Shown here in pieces: positions 35,801 through 48,940 of a DNA stretch of 64,000 nt. A program made the translations under genes and the position numbers. Under the pieces are notes generated by a model. That model saw nothing but the letters and a program-made list of their open reading frames with translations, did no database searches and was not told the DNA's origin. Source of the DNA: Siphlonurus alternatus (Eukaryota; Arthropoda; Insecta; Ephemeroptera; Siphlonuridae); assembly GCA_949825025.1 (NCBI GenBank), contig OX463779.1, forward strand, positions 41,982,249 through 42,046,248, read 5' to 3'. Positions within the stretch are counted from its first letter, which is position 1. Every line of letters starts with the position of its first letter.

Positions 35801-38800
35801 ATTTCCAATGATATTCTCATTATTTATATCCTGAATATCTCAAAAACTAGATTGACTTTTGCTTCATTTTTTTTTCTTTTTGCTGAATATTTGTTATAAT
35901 GTAAGGAAGGTTTACTATAATTTTCAGAGTGATTCACCATCTCCTAAAATTAGTGACAATAACCCTTTTAAAACAACATACAGTTGAAATTTTTTGCTAT
36001 ATATTATATATATGTAATGTATCTCTTGAAACTTTACTTGATATCTTTCTATTTTTTATTTATTTATTTATATATAATATATAATATGTATATTATATAT
36101 GTATTTTTATTTTTATTTTTTTTTTAATTTTTTTTTGTATATAAAGCTGTGCATGCAATGAAGTAGAATAGTTGCATCTGTGATTATACAATTCTTATTT
36201 AACTGTAACATAATATTTTGCTGCCTTGAGCCGTAATTCATCTATATAGATATTTTATTCTTTTATCTAATTTTTAATTAAAATAAATTTGCATTGCATA
36301 TAAATTTATATGTAAATATATTAGGTTCAACAAAATGCATTTTCACATAAATTAAATACTTTTTTAAAAATGTTTACATATGATGTGCTGCTATAAATTT
36401 ACTTTTAAATTCTTAACTAAATTCATGCATACTTTTCTAAATAATAAATTTTAAAACTGGTATAGGTATTGTATTATATACTAATTAACGCAATAATACG
36501 GATAAAAAATTCACAATAAAAGTGTTTTATTTTATATAAACATACTGTTATTTACATTGATCACATAAGCTAAAATATCACATAGGAAATAATGTTCGTC
36601 TACTTAAAAATTGATGCTTAAATTGTACAAAATAATACATAATTATCTTATTGGAATCTATATAATTAAATGCAAAGCTATAAATAGAAACAAAATCCAC
36701 ACCATAGCCGGAAATGAGGGGAGAGGAGAGGGGTCAGTACTAGGTGCCTAGTAGGAGATGTTGTGGGCCACACCCTCCACATAGTCATAGGCTGGGTGAC
36801 CCTTAGCCCATGAAAGTTATTGGGCTGCGCCTCGCCCCATTGTTCAAGTGCACGTGCACTAATTACCTTACCTGCTACCTGTTTTTTTCAATCCAGGTAG
36901 TAAAGAAACTTGTTGACAACGTTTGAACGCCATAAAATAATGTACGGTTGAAAGTATTTCAATATTATTACAATTTATTACCATTCCCTATTTTTCAGCA
37001 TTGCATGTGTATTATATTATATAAAATATATATAATGATTAATCGTCATCATGTATAAAACATATTAAGAGGCATTCACAAAGTCCTAAGGCCACATTTA
37101 GGGCTCGATAATTTAAAGCCCGATTTTATGCATGCTTTTTAGACCCAAAATTTCTGGTCTTAAATTATCGAGCCCTAAATGTGGTCTTAAGACTTTGTGA
37201 ATGCTTCGTATTTATTTTCCTTTCCCTTTAATTAAATAAAAATATATTTCTTCACATTTATGCAATATGTAATATTAGATTTTTTTTCAATGTGTTAATG
37301 ATAATATATATAATATGTCATATAACAAATAAAAATTGATATAAGAATGTAATTGTTCTCATAAAGTTATATGGACATTATGGACAAAAAATTGCTGTAC
37401 CGCTGTTCCTTCTATGAAAGCACTTAAATTTTTCCTTTATTTTCAATAAATATTAATTAAATAATGAAATTATTTGAATTATTTATAAATAGTATTATAT
37501 AATTTAATATAGAATTAGTGATATTCATAGTATTTAAGCCCTCCAATAATTTTTTTTGTATGAAGGCAACAAGAAAATTAAATGTGTTCGATTTTTGTTA
37601 TATTTTATTATTTTTATGCTAATACACATATTCCAAAATCCATATACTAGTATAGGGATCTTGCAATATATGCGATGCTCCGAGTTTTCCTAGCGGTGCT
37701 CCCAGTTTTCCTGCACCGAGTTTTCCTGCACCGAGTTTTCCGGATACCATTATGGGTTGTCGAGGATGACAAAATAACCCATGAAAATACTTGCGAATTA
37801 ATAAAATTGACCCTTGACCTCTTGTAAGGGTCAGTGGTGTCCCCTAGTTAAAATTTTCCGAATTAGTTGAAATTGATATACCTCTATGGGTTATCGAGGA
37901 TGAGGAAGCTAATGAAAACACTTGCGAGTAAATTAAAATAATTATTGACCTCGCAGGGGTCACTGCATGGTGAGCCTTGAAATTAATCCTTCCACATTAT
38001 CTCAATTTCATTGAATTTGATATGCATCTATCGGTTATTGAGAATGGAAAAACCCATGAAAACATTTGCAAATTCATCAAATTTATTGTTGACCTCGCAT
38101 ACTCTGAAACCTTTAAATACGAATTTTGGTGGTTTGGTAGAGATCGGCAAGAAAATCTATCAGATCAACTTAATTTAACATGGAAATCCCACAAGGAAGA
38201 AATGCAAATCGTGAATTCACCTGTCAAACAGTTGAGAGAGAAATAAAAAAAAAAATAACAAAAATGTTCTTGAAACTTACAACCCTTGGCTCTCTGTGTG
38301 CCAAATTTCAACTTTCCAACTGAAGTCATATGCCACTGAAAATTTAGCACAAAATTAATCGAACCCCATGTAACAGTGGCTGACTCAGTATTCTCCAATT
38401 GTGAATGGCCCACTTAAATTTTATTAATAATGATATTAATAAAACAATAATTCAAAATTTATTCAAAATCTAGAGGCCACCAGTGACCCTTGCGGGGTCA
38501 TTAATGAATTAAGTAAACCAACTTGAAAATGTCTTCATTAATTTATCAGTCTCAACAACCCATAGAGGCATATTAAAATCGATGAAATTAAGAAAATTCG
38601 AAAAAAATTAACTTCAAGAGTCACCAGTGACCCCTGCGAGGTCAACAATAAATATGATGAATTTGCAAATGTTTTCATGGGTTTTTCCATTCTCAATAAC
38701 CGATAGATGCATATCAAATTCAATGAAATTGAGAGAATGTGGAAGGATTAATTTCAAGGCTCACCATGCAGTGACCCCTGCGAGGTCAATAATTATTTTA

Positions 38801-41800
38801 ATTTACTCGCAAGTGTTTTCATTAGCTTCCTCATCCTCGATAACCCATAGAGGTATATCAATTTCAACTAATTCGGAAAATTTTAACTAGGGGACACCAC
38901 TGACCCTTACAAGAGGTCAAGGGTCAATTTTATTAATTCGCAAGTATTTTCATGGGTTATTTTGTCATCCTCGACAACCCATAAAGGCATATCAATTTCA
39001 ACAAATTCGGAGAATTTTAAAAAGATCCTTCCAAGGGTCACCACTGACCCCTACTAGGTTCAAGGGTCAATTTTATCAATTCGCAGATATTTTCATGAGT
39101 TTTGTCAACCTCGACAACCCATAGAGGCATATCAATTTCAACTAATTCGGAGAATTTTAAAAAGGTCATTCTAGGGGTCACTACTGACCCCTGCAAGGGT
39201 CATGGGTCAATTTTATGAATTCGTAAGTATTTTCATGGGTTTTGTCAACCTCGAAACCCATAGAGGCATATCAATTTCAACAAATTCGGAGAACTTTAAA
39301 AAGGTCATTCTAGGAGTCACTACTGACCCCTGCTAGGGTCAAGGGTCAATTTGATAAATTCGTAAGTATTTTCATGGGTTTTGTCATCCTCGACAACCCA
39401 TAGAGGCATATCAATTTCAACAAATTCGCAAAACTTTAAAAAGGTCATTCTAGGGGTCACTACCGACCCCTGCAAGGGTCAAGGGTCAATTTTATCAATT
39501 TGCAGGTATTTTCATGGGTTTTGTCATCCTCGACAACCCAAAGAGGCATATCAATTTCATTGAAAACGGAGAATTTTAAAAAGGTCATTCTAGAGGTCAC
39601 TACTGACCCCTGCGAGGGTCAAGGGTCAATTTTATCAACTCGCAAGTGTTTTCATGGGTTTTGTCATCGTCGATAACCCACAAAATCATATCAATTTCAA
39701 CAAATTCGGAGAATTAAAAAAAAAAGTCATTCTGGGGGTCAACATTGACCCCTGTGAGGGGTGAAGGGTCAATGGCAGAAAAAAAATAAGGTCACCACTG
39801 TTTTTCTCATACTCGAAATCCCCTAGTTGGAAATTTTCAGACTGAAATTCGAAAATTTTTCTTTTTCATTTTCATTAACATTGTAAGCCCATAAGGTTTT
39901 GATAAAGAACGGGAACGCACCCCCCAGAAGGGGTGAAATAAGGGTGGGAAAAAATTTTCACTGCCAGAACACAAAACAAAGGACACTCGACTACCACTGT
40001 ACGAAATTTGAAGTTTCTACGAGCACTTTTGCAATTCCATTTTACGAGTTACATTTGGGACACGAATTGGGGAACACTCTGTATATATTATGGTCCATGA
40101 TCGAGGCGCCTCGATCGAAAGCCTGCAGGATGGATCATACGAGTTGCATTTCTTACAATTAAAATACTGTATTAATTTTAATTAACTAATTTTCTTTAGT
40201 CCAAAATTAATTATGCTGCTGCACTATGTAGATTAATTACATTTTCTATATTATATCGAATTATCGAACACTGCGTAGCTTTTTCCTACCAAAGAATTAT
40301 GGCAATTAAATAAATGATTAATTCTGGCTCGTTTCAACATGCCTTAAAAATATAAAACAGGCATCAAGAACAGTGTTGGACAGTGCGGTGACCAGTTTTC
40401 GCCAGATCACTGATGTCCAGCAACGTTGAGCGTGGTTGTTATTTGGATGGGTGACCGTTTTCAGCATCGCTTCACTTTTTCATACTGTATTTTTCTTGGA
40501 TTTAGGCAATTGACAAAATACAGCCCGGGTCCATCTTAACTGAAGTATCCACGTTCCCTTTTTAGTTACAGGGTCCTGTGGATGAGCGTGCTAGGGCAAA
40601 GTGTCAGAAGGATTGTTTTATATATAAAATATGTACAATAATTAGTAAGTACAACAGTAACCTAAGTTGATTGTAATGTTGGTTGATTAAAAAAAATTAC
40701 ATTATTATTATATGTATATGTGTATGTATTAAATATAGTATTTTAATTTATACGTGTTTAATCAAAATTGTAATTGAAAAAATGCATTATTACTTTTTTT
40801 TAAATTTCAATATAATAAAAAATCTGTGAAACGTTGCTGAAAACGGTCACCCATCCAAATAACAACCACGCTCAACGTTGCTGGACATCAGTGATCTGGC
40901 GAAAACTGGTCACCGCACTGTCCAACACTTTCTTGATGCCTGTTTTATATTTTTAAGGCATGTTGAAACGAGTCAGAATTAATCATTTATTTAATTGCCA
41001 TAATTCTTTGGTAGGAAAAAGCTACGCAGTGTTCGATAATTCGATATAATATAGAAAATATAATTAATCTACATAGTGCAGCTGCATAATTGATTTAGGG
41101 CTAAAGAAAATTAGTTAATTAAAATTAATACAGTATTTTAATTGTAAGGAATGCAACTCGTATGATCCATCCTGCAGGCTTTCGATCGAGGCGCCGCGAT
41201 CATGGACCATAATATATATAACTCACCTTACTGCATGCTTATATAAATAGTTTGAAATGATTTTTTCACAGTGATATAATACGAATTTACGAGACCTATA
41301 TATATAATATCTGTATAAGGTATAAACATAATTATGTAGTAATATTAAAATTATATTGTTATCGCACCATGTAATTTTGCTTATTTATAATATAAGAAAA
41401 GAAGAAGAAATATTTCAAATAATTATTATAAATATTTGGAGTATTTTTGTTAATGTTACTAAATAATGAGATTGTAATATTTTATTGCAATTAACAATTT
41501 ACAACATCACTTACTTTACGTATGTAATATTATAATATGTGAAGCAAAAACAAAAAAATCATGCAAAGAATAAAACTTCCTGTTTCTGTATATTTCATTG
41601 TGAATAAAAAATAAAAATATTAATTTGTGAATTGCGATATCTATTTTTTTTACCAACATAAATGTTCAAAAATTGAGTTCAATGTACATTAGGATGTTGT
41701 CATTCATGTCCTTTTTTATTTTTGTTGATACGTCACTCCTAACTCGCGCTATGCGACCACGAGTACGAGAAAACGTGGTCGCGGCCGCCGCGCGGCCGTA

Positions 41801-44800
41801 CGCGTACGCTTGCATGCAAAAGATCGCTTCGACCTTAAGCGATGTGACGTCATCGCTACTAGCCACGTGGCATTCTTTCGCTCATATCTAGACAACGGTG
41901 CGACCTAAGCAACTAAAACTTGCATCCGGACTCTTGTGAGCTAGGACCATATCTGCATATGAATTTTCAAGTTCAGGAACCCTTTTTAATGAAAAAGAGA
42001 TTAAAAAATTTTCGAATTTCAGTCTGAAAATTTCAAACTAGGGGTTTTCGAGTATGAGAAAAACAGTGGTGATATTATTTTTTTACTACCGTTGACCCTT
42101 GACCCTTCGCAGGGTCAGAATTTGTCTCTCACAGACCCTTTTTATTTTCACATTATCTCCATGTTGGAAAGCTTTTAAGCATTTTCAAGCATGGTAAAAC
42201 TAATGGAAGACTAATCAAAGTGTTAAAATTTATCCCTGGACCTTGCAGGGGTCACTGGTGACCCCTGACATGACCCCTGGCATGACCTTTTTCCAAAATT
42301 TTTAATAACGTTGAAATTGATGAGTTTTAAAGGGTTTTCGAGGACGATAAAGCTGATGGAAGTTCTTGCAAAGTGATAAAATTGATCCCTGACCTTGCAG
42401 GGGTCACTGGTGACCCCTGGCATGTCTTTTTTTTTTTTTTCCTAATTTTTAATTACAATGAAATTGATGAGTTTTAAAGGGTTTTCGAGGATGATAAAGC
42501 TGATGGAAGTCCTTGCAAAGTGATAAAATTGATCTCTGACCTTGCAGGGGTCACTGCAATGGTGACCCCTCATGGCATGACCTTTTTTCCAAAATTTTCA
42601 ATTACGATGAAATTGATGAGTTTTAAAGGATTTTCGAGGGCGATAAAACTGATGGAAGTTCTTGCAAAGTGATAAAAGTGATCCCTGGACCTTTCAAGGG
42701 TCACTGGTGACCCCTGGCATGACCTTTTTTCCAAAATTTTCAATTATGTCAAAATTGATGAGTTTTAAAGGGTTTTCGAGGACGATAAAGCTGATGGAAG
42801 TTCTTGCAAAATGATAAAATTGATCCTTGACTTTGCAGGGGTCACTGGTGACCCCTAAAATGATTTTTTTTTTTTCAATTTTTTCAATAACGTTGAAATT
42901 GATTAGTTTTAAAGTGTTGTCGAGGACGATAAAACTGATGGAAGGTCTTGCAAAGTGATACAATTGTTCTCTAACCTTGCAGGGGTCACTGGTGACTCCT
43001 AACATGACCTTTATTCCAACTTTTTTAATTACGTTCAAGTTGATGAGTTTTAAAGGGGTTAAATTTTGAGGACGAGAAAACTGATGGAAGTTCTTGCCAG
43101 TGTGATAAAAGTTTTCCTTGACCTTGCAGGGGTCACTAGTGACCGTTTTATTATCTTACTTTGAATTCTCGGATTGCCTCCGTATTATAACTTTGCAAGT
43201 ATTAAGGGTTTTCGAAGATGATAAAAATATTGGAAGTTTAATGAGTTTAAAGTGCTAAAATGCTAAAGCTATTTTTTATCCTACAGGAGGGGCACTGGTA
43301 ATTTGAACTTTTTTTGAATATTTCTTGAAATTAGGATGGTTTTAAGAGACTGCTAGCAGGATTGAAATTATTAGGAATAATGTAAGCACTTGACAAGTTG
43401 AATTAAAAATTAGAGTGGTGATAATTAAAAATGTTATTTTTTCATTTAGAAAAACCTAAAAAAAATCAGTACAAAGTAACCTACGCTGTGAATAATAAAA
43501 AAAAAAAAAATGCAAGTTGGATATCTCTGTATTGAATTTATTTTGCGGTTATTTTGTTTCAAGAGTAATGGTAGCGTTTTGTTAAAATTTTATTGAAATT
43601 TTAATGTAAAAAATGATTAATTTTCCTGTTTGCTTGCTAATGTGCGTGACGATTTGCACTGCGAACAGAATAACATAAGGCATAATTTGAAAGAAATCAA
43701 CAAAATCAAACCGGCAAGGGGTCACCAATTTCCCTGTGAGATAAGAGAGAGATTTGATCACTTTCTAATTCCCTCTATTATTTTTGTGATCCTCTAAAAC
43801 CATTATTTGCAAATTAATATGGAGATAATCTAAGAATTAAAAAAAATAATGGGAAAAAAAGACCGGTGACTCTTCAATGTCAGCGATAAATTTTATCACT
43901 TTATGAGGACGACTTCCATTATTTTTATGATCCTTGATAAACCTAGTTTATTTGCAAATTAATATGGAGGCATTCCGAGAATTCAAAATAAAATAGGAAA
44001 ATGGTCACTTAATTCTGACCCCTGCTAGCTAGGTCAGTGATCAATTTATCACTTGGCAAGACCTTCCATCAGTTTTATCGTCCTTGAAAACCCTTTAAAA
44101 CTCATCAATTTCATTGTAATTGAAAATTTTGGAAAAAAGAGCATGCCAGAGGGGTCAAGTGACCCTTGAAAGGTCCAGGGATCAATTTTATCACTTTGCA
44201 AGATCTTCCATCAGTTTCATCGTCCTTGAAAACCCTTGAAAACTCATCAATTTCATCGTAATTGAAAATTTTGGAAAAAAGGTCATGCCAGGGGTCACCA
44301 GTGACCCCTGCAAGGTCAGGGATCAATTTTATCACTTTGCAAGTACTTCCATCAGCTTTATCTTCATCGAAAACCCTTTAAAACTCATCAATTTCAACGT
44401 AATTAAAAATTTGATTTTTTTTTTTTTGTGATAAAAATTTGAGGTCGAGCGTGGCGCAGTACATTGACCGGTTCTCGTTAGATCACCGAAGTCAGGCTAC
44501 GTCGAGCGTGGATAGTACTTGGATGGGTGACCGTTTCAAGTAAAAAATACGCTGCTCCCTCCCTGGGGTAAATTCATCTCGCTTTCCACCCAGTGCAGTG
44601 ATGCACTTGTGTGTGGTTCCCCAGGCTTTGGACATCGCTTTGGTCCATTGAGAAAAAGTAGAGGTGTCCGTCCTGACTGAGGTTTTCCACGGTTCCCTCA
44701 GTCTCACCTCAGCGAATGCTGGGACGCGTAAGCATGCAGGCCGTGGCCACTATCCGTTCCCTACCTTATCCCTACCCAGTAACCCGCCGCGAGCTGTAAG

Positions 44801-47800
44801 CTCTTAGAGGTGTATTCTTGTAAAAAAAAAAAAAATTTGGAAAAAGCTAGGTCATGCCAGGGGTCACCAGTGACCCCTGCAATGTCCAGGGACCAAATTT
44901 AACACTTTGATAAGTCTTCCATTAGTTTTACCATGCTGGAAAATGCTTAAAAGCTTTCCAACATGGAGATAATGTGAAAATTAAAAAAAAAGGGTCTGTG
45001 AGAGACAAATTCTGACCCTGCGAAGGGTGAAGGGTCAACGGCAGTAAAAAATTAATGTCACCACTGTTTTTCTCATACTCGAAAACCCCTAGTTTGAAAT
45101 TTTCAGACTGAAATTCGAAAAATTTTTAATCTCTTTTTCATTAACATTGTAAGCCCATAAGGTTTTTGTAAAAAACGGAAACCCACCCCCTATAGAAGGA
45201 ATGAAATAAGGGTGGGAAAAATTTTTCACCACCAGAACATAAAACAAACAACCCTCAGCTATTCGCGAACGCAACCAAATTCAGCCCTCCAGCGGCCAAA
45301 AGTGTGAACTACTAGAATGCGGCTAGCTGTTCATAACAGTATAGGAACAACATACCATTCCTGAGTTAATTTACGTGATTATATAATATTATCCACTTGC
45401 AAATTTTTAATTACCTTAATAAAGTTAAATATTAGTCTTAATAAATAAAATAACAGATAAATGTGACCATACACCGTGTCATTTGCTTTAAATAGAGTCT
45501 TGCGCGCGGCGCGTGGTATATATGCATAATATGTATATGTCGATCCATATGATATTAAATTATTGTTAATTTTTCTTACTGATTGGGATAAAATTATGAA
45601 ATTAATTTTCAAGGTGTAATCGACCCTCCTAAAAACTTGGAAATAATTTTAGATTTTCTCCCCGACGCACCCCTGAGGGTGGAGAACTACCCCGAAAAAC
45701 AATTTTCCTTACAAATTGTGCTAAAATTATGAAATTAATTTTCAAGAGGCAATCGACCCTACTGAACTCAGAAATAATTTTAGATTTTCTCCCCGACGCA
45801 CCCCTGAGGGTGGAGAACTACCCCGAAAAACAATCTTCCTTAAAAATTGTGCTAAAATTATGAAATTAATTTTCAAGGGGCAATCGACCCTACTGAAGTC
45901 GGAAATAATTTTAGATTTTCTTCCCGACGTACATCTGAGGGTGAAAACCTACCCCTAAAATCCATTTTCCTTAAAAATTGTGCTAAAATAAAAAAATTAA
46001 ATTTTCAAGTGTTTAGTAACCCTCTGAAACTCGGAAATAAATTTAGACTTTTTCCCCGACGCAACCCTGAGGGTCAACGGCTACCCACCATATCCTTCTT
46101 TCTTAATAATCGATCGAGTTGAAATTGTGAATTAAATTTTTTTTCGGGATTTATCGAAATTTTTCAGAGAAAAAGTATCCCAGACTCACTTCTTCACTTG
46201 CAGTATGATGATGGTTTCACTCAATGTGTTCAACACCGTTAATTGGCGTGATGGCACATGTTGGTCCGCTCAACAAGGTTATGTGTGTAGGTGCATGGCC
46301 TCTAACATCTGAGTTGTGACCAATTCCATGCAACGTCTTATCTCCACTTTCTGTTCGTCAATTGGTCTCAAATCTCTTCTTGTAAACCTTTTGCTTCAGA
46401 AAGAGATTTGAGACCATTGACGAGCTGAAAGTGATGGACGTTATGTGGAATTGATGGTCACACCTCAGTTGTTAATTAAAGTCACACATAGCCTCATTGT
46501 GCAGACCCCAACATGAGCCTTCACGCCATGTAATTATTATAACGGTGGACATCCATCATCATACTGCAAGTAAAGAGGCGAGTCTGATATATTTTTTTTC
46601 TATGAAAAATTACGATAAATCCCGAAAAAAATTTAAATCACAATTTCAACTCGATTATTAAGAAAGAAGGATATGGTGGGTAGCCGTTTACCCTCAGGGT
46701 TGCGTCGGAGAGAAAATCTAAAATTATTTCCGACTTCAGTAGGGTCGATTACCCCTTGAAAATTAATTTCATAATTCTAGCATATTTTTTAAGGAAAATT
46801 GATTTTCGGGGTAGTTTTCCACCCTCAGGGGTGCGTCGGGAAGAAAATTTAAAATTATTTCCGAGTTCAGGAGGGTCAATTACCTCTTGAAAATTAATTT
46901 CATAATTTTAACACAATTTTTAAGGAAAGTGGATTTTAGGGGTAGGTCTCCACCCTCAAAGGTGCGTCAAGGAGAAAATTTAAAATTGTTTCCGACTTCA
47001 GTAGGGTCGATTACCCCTTGAAAATTAATTTCATAATTTTAGCACAATTTTTAAGGAAATTGGATTTTAGGGGTAGTTTTCCACCCTCAGGGGTGCGTCG
47101 GGGAGAAAATTTAAAATTATTTCCGAGTTCAGGAGGGTCACTTACCCCTTGAAAATTAATTTCATAATTTTAAAACAATTTTTAAGGAAAGTGGATTTTA
47201 AAGGTAGGTCTCCACTCTCAGGGGTGCATCAGGGAGAAAATTTAAAATTATTTCCGAGTTCAGGAGGGTCAATTACCTCTTGAAAATTAATTTCATAATT
47301 CTAGCATATTTTTTAAGGAAAATTGATTTTCGGGGTAGTTTTCCACCCTCAGGGGTGCGTCGGGAAGAAAATTTAAAATTATTTCCGAGTTCAGGAGGGT
47401 CAATTACCTCTTGAAAATTAATTTCATAATTTTAACACAATTTTTAAGGAAAGTGGATTTTAGGGGTAGGTCTCCACCCTCAGGGGTGCGTCAAGGAGAA
47501 AATTTAAAATTGTTTCCTAGTTTAGGAGGGTCGATTACCCCTTGAAAATTAATTTCATAATTTTAGCACAATTTTTAAGGAAAATGGGTTTTAAGGGTAG
47601 TTATCTAACACTCAAGGGTGCGTCGGGGAGAAAATCTAAAATTATTTCTTAGTTCAGGAGGATTGATAACCCCTTGAAAATTAAGTTTTATAATTCTAGC
47701 TCGTTTATAAAAAGAAGTGGAAAATACTAATAGGTCTGAATAACGGGGTACAGCCGGGTAGCACTCCAGGGGTGTGCGTGGTAGAGGTGGTGCCACGGGG

Positions 47801-48882
47801 GTGTGGTAATGAATCTGTATTAATTAATTATTTCAGAGGTGTAAGTTAATAAAATTACCTATTGTATGAAATTTTCTCCATAAAATTCTTATAAATTTTC
47901 AAATTGTTACATCTCGGTCATATTCATTAGAAAAACTTTTCGTATTTCCTATGGGGAAAAAAAAAACACCCCTGAAAAGGCTGAAAGGGGTGCGATTGGC
48001 TCCAATAATATTGTAAAGCCCCTGAATTTAATTTGACAGCTGGTGCGTCAAATTTTACGTTTGTATGTAAGCTTTTAATCGCACATTATCAAATTATTAA
48101 CCTGCTTTTCATACTCCACATTTCTTTCGAGCCGCATTACGTCCGCCATTTTGTGACGTCATCACTCTGCAGACAGCGCCGTCATCGGTCATTTCGTTCG
48201 AGAATAACCATGCACTGTACGAAATTTGAAGTTTCTACAAGCACTTTTGCAATTCCAAATTAGAGGATAGAAATGAAACACGAATGGGGAATTCTCCTAC
48301 ATTTATTTTAATTTTTTTTCAGATGCTCTATGCCTTGAAATTAAATGTCCCAAAACAAAAAAGTTTCAATCTTCAAAATTGGAGACAAGGGAATTTTTTA
48401 AAACTCTTCCTTCTTTTGAATTTAGCGCCAAAACGTGACGTAGGAACTGCCTATAGCAGGCGAAATTTTCCTGCAATAAATTTATATTTTCGATTATCAC
48501 TCTTAAAATAAACTGATATTAGATATTAGAGACAAAACTATTGATACTAGGGTAGAAAAACCCGCTGATTTCGATCATGTTACTAAAATTTATAGCCAAT
48601 CACTCCTTGACGCTCAAATTATGATATCAGGCAGTTGTTGTGTGTTAACTAGGGAGTTTCTACGTCATAATTTTCAGGTTTGCGCGCGGGTTGCATACTT
48701 TGCCCCTATTCTAATAATCCCTTCAGAGTCCCCAAATTTGAGTTTAAAATGTTGAAACTTAAGTCAAACTTATTGTTAATATGTACCCTATCATAATATA
48801 GTATAATAGTTAAATTAAAATTTGAGTTGTAAGAGAATTCCCCATTGTGACTCACTCTGTATATTATTATATATATTATAAC

Positions 48883-48940
<58 letters not shown>

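Larger units (their letters stand above)
34176..40081. mobile_element. Palindromic TIR element A2 inside element B
   Basis: Same family as A1. Ends are CAGAGTGTTCCACAATTCGT and its inverted partner at 40062-40081, with TA at 34174-34175 and 40082-40083. Arms of about 1-2 kb are tandem copies of a roughly 155-bp unit with GGGGTCAGTAGTGACCCC, TTGAAATTGATATGCCTCTA and GGGTTGTCGAGGATGACAAA, plus strand on the left (34480-35270, 37750-38200) and minus strand on the right (38490-39770). The centre lies near 38250-38450. Element C interrupts the left arm. It has no transposase, and the 60-89-codon frames are repeat translations. Confidence 0.8.
33387..41983. mobile_element. Palindromic element B inside A1, TTAA target
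   Basis: Ends are AGGGTTCCTGAACTTGAAAA and TTTTCAAGTTCAGGAACCCT. TTAA stands at 33383-33386 and 41986-41989 (two extra T at the right), and the A1 sequence resumes as in A2 once B is removed, which identifies B as an insertion. The arms 33387-34175 and 41210-41983 are nearly identical inverted repeats, including a GTACGCGTACGGCCGCGCGG segment. A2 splits the left arm. The centre (40082-41210) is also inverted and carries two opposed 5S-like sequences. TTAA duplication is typical of piggyBac-type insertion, but no transposase is present. Confidence 0.7.
33167..48859. mobile_element. Composite palindromic TIR element A1, host of the nested stack
   Basis: Left end CAGAGTGAGTCACAATTCGT and right end ATTGTGACTCACTCTG are inverted repeats flanked by TA (33165-33166 and 48860-48861). 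The TIR region is about 220 bp and contains GGAATTGCAAAAGTGC and CCCACCCTTATTTC. Its body is interrupted by element B (33387-41983), a SINE (44442), element D (45262-48204) and element E (48286-48843). What remains is about 3.2 kb: inverted arms of a roughly 130-150-bp unit (42100-43150 plus strand, 43990-44900 minus strand) around a centre near 43500. Each unit holds a near-palindrome such as AGGGGTCACTGGTGACCCCT. TA duplication and CAGAGTG ends suggest a Tc1/mariner-like or related enzyme; no transposase is present. Confidence 0.75.

Noticed and set aside
34480..39770. GGTCA inverted sites considered as estrogen-response elements
   Set aside because: The spacer is four bases instead of three and the motif is part of a transposon repeat. 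Kept only as an unusual conserved palindrome.
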